Shown here: positions 8,417 through 16,476 of the stretch, piece by piece
Layout of the letters: every line of letters begins with the position of its first letter
How positions within the stretch are numbered: position 1 is the stretch's first letter
Source: Telluribacter sp035998675
GTDB lineage: Bacteria; Bacteroidota; Bacteroidia; Cytophagales; Spirosomataceae
Direction: 5' to 3'
Length of the DNA: 64,000 bases
Assembly: GCF_035998675.1 (NCBI RefSeq)
Contig: NZ_DASYHI010000023.1
Coordinates: forward strand, 153,361 to 217,360
Position numbers and translations under genes: made by a program
The notes under the pieces: generated by a model
What the model was told of the DNA's origin: nothing
Seen by the model: the letters and a program-made list of their open reading frames with translations, nothing else
The model's database searches: none

Positions 8417-9616
8417 ATGAAAAAGTCTGGAATCCATACCCTAGATCAGCGCATATACCGAAGGGAATTTATCCACTACGCAGGTACCTCCGCCCTTATG
8501 CTGCCGGCCCTGTCACTGCTGTCAGGATGCGGAGGAAAAGAAAATCAGTCTTCGGAAAAAACCGAGGCTACCGATGCCTCCGGCGACAGGCAACTAGGAA
8601 TAGCCCTGGTGGGGCTGGGCAATTATAGCGAAGGCCAGCTGGGACCGGCTCTGAAAGAAACCAAGTTGTGCCGACTGGCCGGTATAGTAACAGGTACCCC
8701 CGAAAAGGCCGAAAAGTGGAAGAAGGAGTACGGCATTCCGGATCAGAATGTGTACAACTACCAGACCTTTGACCAGATAAAGGACAACCCCGAGATAGAC
8801 ATTGTATACGTAGTACTGCCCAACGCTATGCACGCTGAATATACAATCAGGGCGGCGCAGGCCGGTAAACATGTCATTTGTGAAAAACCAATGGCAACTA
8901 CCTCAGCAGATTGCAAGAAGATGATTGACGCCTGTAATCAGGCTGGCAAAAAACTCGGCATTGGGTACCGCCTCCACTTTGAGCCCCACAACCTCGAAAT
9001 GATGCGCCTGGGACAGCAGCTGGAGTTTGGGCAGGTAAAACGGATTATCGCTCAGAACGGTCAAAAACAAGGAAACGACACTCCGTGGCGCTTTGATAAA
9101 GAATTATCGGGTGGAGGTCCCCTTCCTGATGTTGGTATATACTGCATTCAGGGAGCCATTTATACCAAAGGCCAGGTACCCGTTTCGGTAACGGCCCGGT
9201 ACCATCCAGTGACGGATCAGGAGAAATTCAGTGAGGTGGAGGAAGGAATGGATTTCCAAATGCAGTTTGAGGATGGCTCAGTGGCCGATTGCAAGACCAG
9301 CTACAACGACAAATACAACCTGCTGCGGGCCGAAGCGGCCAACGGCTGGTTTGAACTGGACCCTGCCTACCCCTACGATGGTCTTAAAGGCAGAACCAGC
9401 CGGGGCCCCATGGATATTGAAAATATCAACCAGCAGGCCCGTCAGATGGACGCCTTTGCGGCAAGTATTATTAATAACGCTGAAAATCCGGTAACGGGCG
9501 AAATGGGTATGCGCGATGTGCAGCTCATTGAGGCTATCTATCAGGCCGCTGACTCCGGCAGAAAAATATCAACCACCCAGGTAGTAAAGGTACTTGACCA
9601 TTACCAAACAGCCTAA
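8417..9616 (+). CDS. exported Gfo/Idh/MocA-family oxidoreductase (GFOR-like lipoprotein)
   Basis: NAD(P)-dependent sugar oxidoreductase of 399 aa. The N-terminus has a twin-arginine-like motif (YRREFI) and a lipobox LLSGC (C38), so it is probably exported folded with cofactor and lipid-anchored. The Rossmann motif VGLGNYSEGQ is at about 65-74 and the family CEKPMATT at 155-162 (E156, K157). DVGIYCIQ resembles the active-site region of Zymomonas glucose-fructose oxidoreductase, where Tyr replaces the usual His. That enzyme is also Tat-exported and keeps its cofactor tightly bound. It may use oligosaccharide-derived sugars outside the cytoplasm, possibly with the DUF1080 protein at 57.3 kb. Family assignment is firm; the substrate is unknown. 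Confidence 0.92.
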   Translation: MKKSGIHTLDQRIYRREFIHYAGTSALMLPALSLLSGCGGKENQSSEKTEATDASGDRQLGIALVGLGNYSEGQLGPALKETKLCRLAGIVTGTPEKAEKWKKEYGIPDQNVYNYQTFDQIKDNPEIDIVYVVLPNAMHAEYTIRAAQAGKHVICEKPMATTSADCKKMIDACNQAGKKLGIGYRLHFEPHNLEMMRLGQQLEFGQVKRIIAQNGQKQGNDTPWRFDKELSGGGPLPDVGIYCIQGAIYTKGQVPVSVTARYHPVTDQEKFSEVEEGMDFQMQFEDGSVADCKTSYNDKYNLLRAEAANGWFELDPAYPYDGLKGRTSRGPMDIENINQQARQMDAFAASIINNAENPVTGEMGMRDVQLIEAIYQAADSGRKISTTQVVKVLDHYQTA

Positions 9617-9662
9617 GTACCTGAGTGAATAAAGACCTAACCGGTGTAATTATAAAAGCAAA

Positions 9663-10568
9663 TCAGGTAGGGGGTGTACCGGGTTCAATGTGAATTAAAA
9701 CGCCGGTAAACTGGGGCAGTTCCGTTTGTATTCTTCCCTTGACCCGGTGCGCTACCTCGTGTCCTTTTTCAACCGTGAGGTCTTTATCTACCCAGATGTG
9801 CAGGTCAGCATAATTCATTATGCCCATTTTTCGGATATGACATTTTTCTACCTTTATAACTTCCGGAACCTGCTCGGCCAGGTTTTTTACCCGGATGGTC
9901 AGTTCGGGATCCAGATTTTCATCCAGTAGCTCGCCCAGCGCGGGCCGAAGGATCAGGTAAGAATTGATAATAATGATCCCCGCCGCGAGTAAGGCAGCCC
10001 AGTCGTCCGCTACTTCATAGCCTTCCCCGCCCAGTAATCCGATGGAAATACCAATAAAGGCGGCAACCGACGTTATGGCATCGCTCCGGTGGTGGAAGGC
10101 GTCGGCTTTTACCACTTCACTGTTCATTTCTACGCCTGTCTTCAAAACATATCGGTACATCAATTCCTTAATGGCTATAACCACTATCAGGATACCCAGC
10201 GTAAATGGAGCCGGCGCTTGGTGGGGGGTCCGGATATTTTCGATACTCTGACGAATAATAAGTACTGCTGCGGTAAAGAGGGCCAGAGAAATACCCACCG
10301 CCAGCAAAGCCTCTATTTTGCCGTGGCCGTAGGGATGGTCTTTGTCGGCGGGTTTGGCAGACCACTTCAGGCCCAGCCAAAGCATTGCCGAGGAAAAAAT
10401 ATCAATGGTTGACTCAATGGAATCAGCGATCAGGGCGTAGGAATTACCAAAAATTCCACCCAGCGCCTTCATGATAGCCAGCACTGCACTAACGACCAGC
10501 CCCAACAAGGTAGTTTTGAGGCCTTTCTCGGAAAGGTGGGTTTGGGAATATGTAGGTTGGTCCTGCAC
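9663..10568 (-). CDS. cation diffusion facilitator (CDF) metal exporter
   Basis: 301-aa inner-membrane divalent-metal/proton antiporter of the CDF family (Zn, Co, Fe or Mn efflux). It has about six transmembrane segments in the first 210 residues and a cytosolic C-terminal domain with IKVEKCHIRKMG and a final histidine-rich end. Metal-site signatures are SYALIADSIESTIDIF (D49 region), DHPYGHGK, and DAFHHRSD in the fifth helix. It starts with GTG at 10568, only 2 bp after the DUF2231 stop codon, and is the last gene of a three-gene operon (lipoprotein, DUF2231, CDF). This context suggests membrane metal homeostasis. The metal is not predictable here. Confidence 0.93.
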   Translation of the reverse strand: MQDQPTYSQTHLSEKGLKTTLLGLVVSAVLAIMKALGGIFGNSYALIADSIESTIDIFSSAMLWLGLKWSAKPADKDHPYGHGKIEALLAVGISLALFTAAVLIIRQSIENIRTPHQAPAPFTLGILIVVIAIKELMYRYVLKTGVEMNSEVVKADAFHHRSDAITSVAAFIGISIGLLGGEGYEVADDWAALLAAGIIIINSYLILRPALGELLDENLDPELTIRVKNLAEQVPEVIKVEKCHIRKMGIMNYADLHIWVDKDLTVEKGHEVAHRVKGRIQTELPQFTGVLIHIEPGTPPT

Positions 10569-10570
10569 GA

Positions 10571-11068
10571 TTATTTAATATATTCGGTACAGTCGGCGGC
10601 GGGTACCTTCACGCCACCCGCCTGCTGATATACCACCCGCGCCCCCAAATGCCCGGCGTACATAAGGTACCCGGACCCGACCAGCATCAGGCAAAAAACA
10701 CCCATTCGAAGTACCTTCCTGTACCGCCGAATAAGCCCTGAAATCAAACCCAGGTCAACGGCCGTGGCCCCGGAAAAAATATAAGCCGTGTAGTAAGCAG
10801 CTATCTCGTGGTCTTTTAGTACGGTTGGGTCACAAATAGTACGGGATACAATACCATCGGCCAAATCGCCGGTGTAAATAGCTAACCAGGCCGAAATGTA
10901 GCCTCCATATAACAAATAAGAGCCTGCCCTTTGCCAGAAAGGTGCAGACTCTTTTAAATTTACTACTGCAACCAATTGAAAAACTGTTGACACCAGCAGC
11001 AGGACCAAAGGAAAATGCAGTACCAGCGGGTGCCATATTTCAGTCCGCCAAAAGTCCGGTTCAGTCAT
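10571..11068 (-). CDS. DUF2231 membrane protein
   Basis: 165-aa polytopic protein with about four transmembrane helices. The N-terminal phrase HPLVLHFPLVLLLVS is the hallmark of DUF2231, a membrane domain often found with cytochrome or metal-handling genes. It is packed between a small lipoprotein (3-bp gap) and a CDF metal exporter (2-bp gap), so the three are probably co-transcribed. The conserved histidines near helix starts (LHFP, GHLGARV) could bind haem or metal, which is inference. The function of the family is not known. Confidence 0.85.
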   Translation of the reverse strand: MTEPDFWRTEIWHPLVLHFPLVLLLVSTVFQLVAVVNLKESAPFWQRAGSYLLYGGYISAWLAIYTGDLADGIVSRTICDPTVLKDHEIAAYYTAYIFSGATAVDLGLISGLIRRYRKVLRMGVFCLMLVGSGYLMYAGHLGARVVYQQAGGVKVPAADCTEYIK

Positions 11069-11071
11069 TGG

Positions 11072-11389
11072 TTATTCGAGTATTCTCACGGCGCGGGGTT
11101 CTAAACGGTTACCTACCTTTTCAACTTCTACTTCTACCCTACCCCCTTCCCTAAGCTGGTCAAAATTTACTGTCTGGCCATTTTGGGTAAGTTCGGTAGA
11201 TTCATTAAAATACAGCTCCAAACGTTTATCGTCTTCGGTCTTTACGTAAATTTCAGATTTTTCTGCCTCTACTTCGTCAATTACTCCCTGATAGGTGCCC
11301 GATTCTACGACATCCGTTTTTTCCTGGCAAGCGTAAAGAAACGGAACAAACAATAGAAAAGCCAACAGGATTGATTTTACATTTTTCAT
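11072..11389 (-). CDS. small lipoprotein, first gene of the CDF operon
   Basis: 105-aa protein with a signal peptide and lipobox FLYAC (C21). The mature part is short and acidic and seems to be a small beta-barrel: TYQGVIDEVEAEKSEIYVK is followed by an EGGRVEVEVEKVG strand pair, a layout typical of OB-fold or DUF5666-like domains. It begins the operon that continues with DUF2231 and the CDF exporter (3-bp and 2-bp gaps). A role at the outer or inner membrane in metal or small-molecule binding is possible. No enzyme motif is seen. Confidence 0.75.
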   Translation of the reverse strand: MKNVKSILLAFLLFVPFLYACQEKTDVVESGTYQGVIDEVEAEKSEIYVKTEDDKRLELYFNESTELTQNGQTVNFDQLREGGRVEVEVEKVGNRLEPRAVRILE

Positions 11390-11503
11390 AGTGTTAAAAG
11401 GTTTGATGGATGAAAGTTATAAAGTACCTTCCTGTACTTTTAACAGTGTATACCTGAACCTCGAAAAAATACCATGCCATTCATGCCACCTCAGCCCGCA
11501 TCA

Positions 11504-11929
11504 CTAGCGGGACCTCAGAAACGACAAGCTGCAATCCAGTTCACAGGACGGGAAGAGTACCAGTGTATCGCCCCGGAACCTGAGCCGCTGGTAGAATACC
11601 GGACTCAAATTATTTATAACAAATCCCATCTGTTGTTCACCCAATACGGTGGTATCTATCCTGTAAAAACGGCTGCTGTTATAATATTCCAGCTCGTCGC
11701 CCTGGGTCATGAGCGTACCTTCATTGGTAAAGGTAATGGTTTGGGGTGGGGTAGCCGGTATGCTCCTGACAAGGATGAGCGAGTCGCGCGGAATCCGGCG
11801 CTCTACCAGCCGCCAGGTACCTACCACGCGCGGATCAGCCCGGCCTAACTGCGGGTCTGGCCGGGTACAAGCCGTAACACAAAGTGCTGCCAGCAGGGCC
11901 AGTCCATAACCTTTAAAAATATTTTTCAT
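11504..11929 (-). CDS. hypothetical lipoprotein, lipocalin-like
   Basis: 141-aa protein from the ATG at 11929 with a signal peptide and lipobox VTACT. An in-frame start at 11965 would put 12 charged residues before the signal peptide, so the downstream ATG is chosen. The mature part contains VVGTWRLVERRIP and alternating strands with QTITFTNEGTLMTQGDELEYY, a pattern shared with lipocalin-like (DUF4488/lipocalin_5) Bacteroidota proteins. Two cysteines near the end (SCELDC) may form a disulphide. It lies downstream of the response regulator on the same strand, with a gap of 54 bp. Function unknown. Confidence 0.7.
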   Translation of the reverse strand: MKNIFKGYGLALLAALCVTACTRPDPQLGRADPRVVGTWRLVERRIPRDSLILVRSIPATPPQTITFTNEGTLMTQGDELEYYNSSRFYRIDTTVLGEQQMGFVINNLSPVFYQRLRFRGDTLVLFPSCELDCSLSFLRSR

Positions 11930-11983
11930 GCCAACCTTCTGATTGTTTTTGGTCTTGCCCGCCAACGGAACATTTAGCCTGGC

Positions 11984-12406
11984 TTAAACCGTACCCGATA
12001 AGTTCCAATGCTGCGCCAAACTGGTCAGGAAAGATACGGTAATAGGTTTGGATTCAAAACCAATAACGATAGGATACGCCAGCGCCCGTACTTCGTCTTC
12101 CGGATTGACGGAGGAAGAAAGTACTACTACCCTTGTTTCCGGAAACCGGGGCAGGAAGCTCCGCATAAATTCTTCCAGGAACTCCCAACCGCTCAAAACG
12201 GGCATATACAAATCAAGGAAAACAATTCGGGGATAAGAATCGCTCAACTTGTCTCCCGGCTGGATCAATTCTTTATAATAGTCGATAGCGGCAAGACCGT
12301 TCGCCAGAGAAATAATATTTCGCGCGAATCCTGCTTTTTTTACGACCAAAGCACCCAGCATCCGGGTTACTTCGTCATCTTCTACAATAAGTACACTCTC
12401 AATCAT
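11984..12406 (-). CDS. single-domain response regulator (CheY-like)
   Basis: 140-aa receiver domain without an output domain. The acidic pocket is E9/D10/D11 (IVEDDE), the phosphoacceptor D65 (IVFLDLYMP), the Ser switch S97-S99 (VVLSSS) and K120 (ESKP). Its ATG overlaps the stop of the upstream multi-PAS kinase by 4 bp (ATGA), so the pair is translationally coupled and this is the likely phosphorylation target. With no DNA-binding part it must act by protein contact, phosphorelay, or as a phosphate sink. Confidence 0.93.
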   Translation of the reverse strand: MIESVLIVEDDEVTRMLGALVVKKAGFARNIISLANGLAAIDYYKELIQPGDKLSDSYPRIVFLDLYMPVLSGWEFLEEFMRSFLPRFPETRVVVLSSSVNPEDEVRALAYPIVIGFESKPITVSFLTSLAQHWNLSGTV

Positions 12407-15400
12407 GGGTTATTTTTGAAAGTTAGTGTGAAGGTAGTCCCGGCATCTACGCGGCTTTCAATGCCTATATCCCCGCCCAGGGCTTCCATTTGCGACTTGA
12501 TTAGATAGAGTCCCAGGCCTTTGCTGTCGGGTCGGTCGTGGAAGCGCTGGTACAGACCAAACAGGCGGTCTTTGTAACGCTCTACCTCCAGACCGATGCC
12601 ATTGTCTTTAAACCGGAGAACAACATTTTTCCCGTTCCGGCTGGTACTTATCTCTATTTTCAGAGGTCGGTGCGGGGACCTGAACTTCAGGGCATTTGTC
12701 AATAAATTTAAAAATATACTCTCCAGATAAGACTGATTAAAGTACACGGCCGGGGCCTCCCCGGTGTTGATAAGTACTTCGGCACTTGCCTCCTGTAGGG
12801 GTACTTTCAGGTGCATGAGTAGCTTTTCAAGTACTTCGGCAAAGGTAATTTTTTCTTTCTGAACCGCGGGGCTATCTTTTATTATCAGGACCTTAACCAA
12901 ATCATTTATAGTTTCATCAAGTACCAGCGTTGATTTTTTTAAACCGTCCAGAATATCCTGCAACAGCGGGTCTTCAATCGGGTTACCTTCAACCAATTGC
13001 ATCAAACCCAATATATTAGAAAGCGGAGCCCGAAAATTATGGGAGGTTATGTAGGAGAACTGCTGTAAATCCTTGTTGGACTGGGTAAGTACTTCAATAA
13101 GCTTTTCCCGTTCATTCAACTCATTGATTCGTTGGGTAACGTCACGTGAATTCACCACAATCCCCCCCACCGATGGGTCATCGGTCATGTCGGTCACGAT
13201 AGTCTCGATCCAGCGGTAGTTTTTATCCGAATCAATAAAACGGAAAGGCTCTATCTGGATGCGCTTCTCCTTACCCAACAATTCAAAATACCTTAGTATC
13301 CGCTCGCGGTCGTCCTCGTGTATAAAAGCGAACGCGCTTTTTCCCAGATATTCCTCAGGCTCTGTACCTAACACCTGCCTGGTACTGGGGCTTACGTAGA
13401 GGTAGTTACCCTCCTTGTCCAGAATACCAATCAAATCAGACCCGTCCTGGATCAACCGCCGGAACCGTTGTTCCCTCAACTCCAGCTTCTGCTTGGCTTT
13501 AACCATGTTGGTTATATTTTTAAGGTACACCGACAGGCCCGTACCGGACGGGTAGGCGTTTACCCCGTACCATTTGTCCGAGACTGGCAAATATTCCTCA
13601 AACTGCACAAATCTATTTTCAACCACCGCTCGGTGTAATTCAGCAGTAAATTTTTCGGAAATCTCCTGAGAGATAACGTCCCACAATTTCTTCCCCAAAA
13701 AACTATTCTTACATACCTCCAGGATACTTTGGGCCTCCCGGTTCAGGTAAATTACTTCCCAGTCTTTATCAACCGCAAAAAATCCATCGGTTATACTTTC
13801 CAGGATGGAACCGATGCGTTCATTGTAGCGGACAATCTCCTCCTCGAGTCCTTTCTTTTCGGTGATATCCTTAACCGAGGCGTACAAAAGTTTTTCCCCC
13901 TCCACAGGTATACAGTCCCAGGCAAGCCATTTGATATCGCCGGTTTTGGTGATGTACCTGTTTTCGCCGTAGAACGGTACGTTGTCGTTAAAAACTTTAT
14001 CAATGGCGCACTTGGTAAATTCCTGGTCGTCGGGATGGACAAATTCGTAGTAGGGTCTGGAAAGCAACTCCTGTGTTGAGTAGCCAAGTAAGCTGGTAGC
14101 CGTGGTGTTAATTTTCTTAAAGTAGCCATCAGCACCAAAAATGCAGAGAATATCCGGAGAGTGATTAAAAAACCGATTTAATTCGTCCTCACTTTTCTTG
14201 CGTTGAATATCCAGGGCAATCTGAACGGCTATCTGCTGGAGGAGGAGGGAAATGCTTTCGCCGTAGGTAATGTTCGTATCAGTCATAAAAGTAAAGACCG
14301 CAATTACCTCTCCCTTATACAAGATGGGTAAACCAACGACCGCGTTTAATCCGGCCAGCCGGGCCTGCTCCGTTCGCCGGATCTTGTTATCAACCTGGAT
14401 ATCATTCCATACCTCCAGCTGTTGGTTCTGCCATACAATGCCCGGAAAACCTTCTCCGCACTTAAATCCCGACCGGTGGTTATAACTGAATATTTCCGCG
14501 ATAGCTTCCTCCGCCCAGCCTCCTTTCCGAAGGAGTTCTTTTTTATCCATACTAATAAGCCAGGCTTCACCCATCCTGAATTGCATGAATGTCCCAATCA
14601 GGCGCAGGGTTTCGACGAGGGCATCGTCTATACTTTCGAATTTTCCCAGGGCCGTAATTATATTCTGCACCAGTATCTGTTCCTGCTCTTTTTCATAGAG
14701 GATACTAATGTCCTGGCTAATGCCGGCAATCCCGATTATTTCCTGTTTTTCGTCCCGTAGTGGAATCTTTGTGGTTTTAATCCAAATTCGTTTTCCTTCG
14801 GGGGTTTCTACCAATTCTTCCCGGTCGAAGATAGGCTGACCGCTATGGAATAGCTGCAAATCGTCCTGATGAATAATTTCGGCGATTTCGGGCGCAAAAT
14901 AATCGGCGGCGGTTTTCCCCAGCGTTTCTTCTTCTGTTTTGGCTCCCAGCAGTCTAAGGTTGGCCTGGTTGTTAATTACATGCCTCAACTCCCGATCTTT
15001 TACAAATACGTAATCCGGCAGGTTATCGATAATGGCTCGCAGCAAATTGCGTTCTTTCTGGTTGGCCTGCTCCTGTTCCTTGGCTTTGGTTATGTCCTGC
15101 AATGCCCCCACAATCCGGATGGGAGTACCGCTCTGCTCACGGACAATAATGATGTTTTCTTTTACAAAAGCATAGGCACCGTCGGACTTCCTAAAACGGT
15201 ACTCGCCGGTCCAGGAGGAGGCTTCCGCGTTTTCTATAACTTCCCGGATTCTGGCACTTATGAAACCAATATCGTCCGGATGTACATTAGATTCCCAAAA
15301 ATTTTCGGGCCATTTCTGAGCTGGAAAATCGTAGCCATACAGCGTATTGTAACCTTCACTCCGGTATATTTTACCTTCTTTGATATTCCAGTCCCAGATA

Positions 15401-16272
15401 GCATCCGAAATAGCCTGCGTGGCGAGAGTCAGGCGTTCGGTGAGTTTTGCCAGTTGATTTTCCTGCTGCTTCCGGGCGGATATATCCCGAATAAAGCCAC
15501 AGAAAAACTCTTCTCCATCCTGTTTTAAGGGTAGTACTGTAAGTTCAATGGGGAATTCCTTTTTGCTTTTATTAACCGCCGTAAGTTCCAACAATACGTT
15601 AAGAGCTGGCCCGTGCCCAGTTTTCACATACCTGTCTACACCCTGCTCGTGGCGCTTCCTGAAAGCAGGCGGTACAATAAGGTCCGAAAGGATCAGGCCC
15701 ATTACTTCTTTTTCCTTCCAGCCGAAAATTTTCTCCGCTTGTGGATTCCAGAAAGTAATCGCTCCCTTTTTGTCAATGCAGATAATGGCGTCAAGGGCTG
15801 CGTTCATTATGAAATTCCTGCTTTCCACATTACGCTCTTGCAACTCCCGGGATTTTTTTTCCAGCAAAGCGTAATCTGTCACATCCACAATTGATAAGGA
15901 GATATATTGTATTTCTTCCTGATCGTTAAAAATTGGATGGAGCGTTAGGGTCCAATAACGTTTCTGGAAAGTATCGGTACCGGGAGCAGGTACTTCATAT
16001 TCATGGTTTTCCAATTTTTGGGAGGTACCCGTGGAAAGTACCTGAAACAACGATCTCCGCAGGTTCTCCAGACTCCCGGCATTTCTATCCGCACAAACCG
16101 GAAATACTTCCAGGAAACTCTGGCCGGTAAGCTGTTTTTCCTGACCTGCCAATAATTGAGTAAAGGCACAATTAAGTTTTACAACGGTAAAGACCGGCTC
16201 ATCAGGCTTTAGGATGATACCGGCAACCGGAGAAAAATTAAATAGTTCCTCTGACTGTTTAGGAGATAACAT
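12403..16272 (-). CDS. cytoplasmic multi-PAS/GAF sensor histidine kinase
   Basis: 1289-aa kinase with no signal peptide or membrane helix, so it senses cytoplasmic cues. Reading from the N-terminus I count four PAS domains (starting near residues 8, 150, 285 and 410), one GAF domain (about 535-690, with MGEAWLISMD) and three more PAS domains (about 700, 820 and 945). The kinase core follows: HisKA with the phosphorylated H1078 in ITSHNFRAPLSN, then HATPase with NLLTNALKF, DNGIGL and SKGLGLYLIK. PAS subtypes with HPDD and WDWN motifs are PAC-type. It ends in a 4-bp overlap with a CheY-like regulator, its probable partner. The signals are unknown and could be redox, light, ligand or several at once. 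Confidence 0.95.
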   Translation of the reverse strand: MLSPKQSEELFNFSPVAGIILKPDEPVFTVVKLNCAFTQLLAGQEKQLTGQSFLEVFPVCADRNAGSLENLRRSLFQVLSTGTSQKLENHEYEVPAPGTDTFQKRYWTLTLHPIFNDQEEIQYISLSIVDVTDYALLEKKSRELQERNVESRNFIMNAALDAIICIDKKGAITFWNPQAEKIFGWKEKEVMGLILSDLIVPPAFRKRHEQGVDRYVKTGHGPALNVLLELTAVNKSKKEFPIELTVLPLKQDGEEFFCGFIRDISARKQQENQLAKLTERLTLATQAISDAIWDWNIKEGKIYRSEGYNTLYGYDFPAQKWPENFWESNVHPDDIGFISARIREVIENAEASSWTGEYRFRKSDGAYAFVKENIIIVREQSGTPIRIVGALQDITKAKEQEQANQKERNLLRAIIDNLPDYVFVKDRELRHVINNQANLRLLGAKTEEETLGKTAADYFAPEIAEIIHQDDLQLFHSGQPIFDREELVETPEGKRIWIKTTKIPLRDEKQEIIGIAGISQDISILYEKEQEQILVQNIITALGKFESIDDALVETLRLIGTFMQFRMGEAWLISMDKKELLRKGGWAEEAIAEIFSYNHRSGFKCGEGFPGIVWQNQQLEVWNDIQVDNKIRRTEQARLAGLNAVVGLPILYKGEVIAVFTFMTDTNITYGESISLLLQQIAVQIALDIQRKKSEDELNRFFNHSPDILCIFGADGYFKKINTTATSLLGYSTQELLSRPYYEFVHPDDQEFTKCAIDKVFNDNVPFYGENRYITKTGDIKWLAWDCIPVEGEKLLYASVKDITEKKGLEEEIVRYNERIGSILESITDGFFAVDKDWEVIYLNREAQSILEVCKNSFLGKKLWDVISQEISEKFTAELHRAVVENRFVQFEEYLPVSDKWYGVNAYPSGTGLSVYLKNITNMVKAKQKLELREQRFRRLIQDGSDLIGILDKEGNYLYVSPSTRQVLGTEPEEYLGKSAFAFIHEDDRERILRYFELLGKEKRIQIEPFRFIDSDKNYRWIETIVTDMTDDPSVGGIVVNSRDVTQRINELNEREKLIEVLTQSNKDLQQFSYITSHNFRAPLSNILGLMQLVEGNPIEDPLLQDILDGLKKSTLVLDETINDLVKVLIIKDSPAVQKEKITFAEVLEKLLMHLKVPLQEASAEVLINTGEAPAVYFNQSYLESIFLNLLTNALKFRSPHRPLKIEISTSRNGKNVVLRFKDNGIGLEVERYKDRLFGLYQRFHDRPDSKGLGLYLIKSQMEALGGDIGIESRVDAGTTFTLTFKNNP

Positions 16273-16476
16273 TCAAACTTATTATGGTGATTAACTATAT
16301 CAAATTAAACAATTTTCATGGTGCTAACCAACTATTAGCCAGAAACAAAAAAGGATAAATTTTAGTAAAAAATATTCAATACACTTGATAAGAACTGTAA
16401 CTCCCTTAGCAGGACCGCCTGAACAGCCACATCGATTTTATAACGTAGATAGCCATACGAAAAAACTAAGCATTTT

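Noticed and set aside
14869..15528. 219-codon plus-strand open frame inside the multi-PAS kinase
   Set aside because: It is antisense to PAS domains with clear motifs; its product has no known fold or signal peptide.
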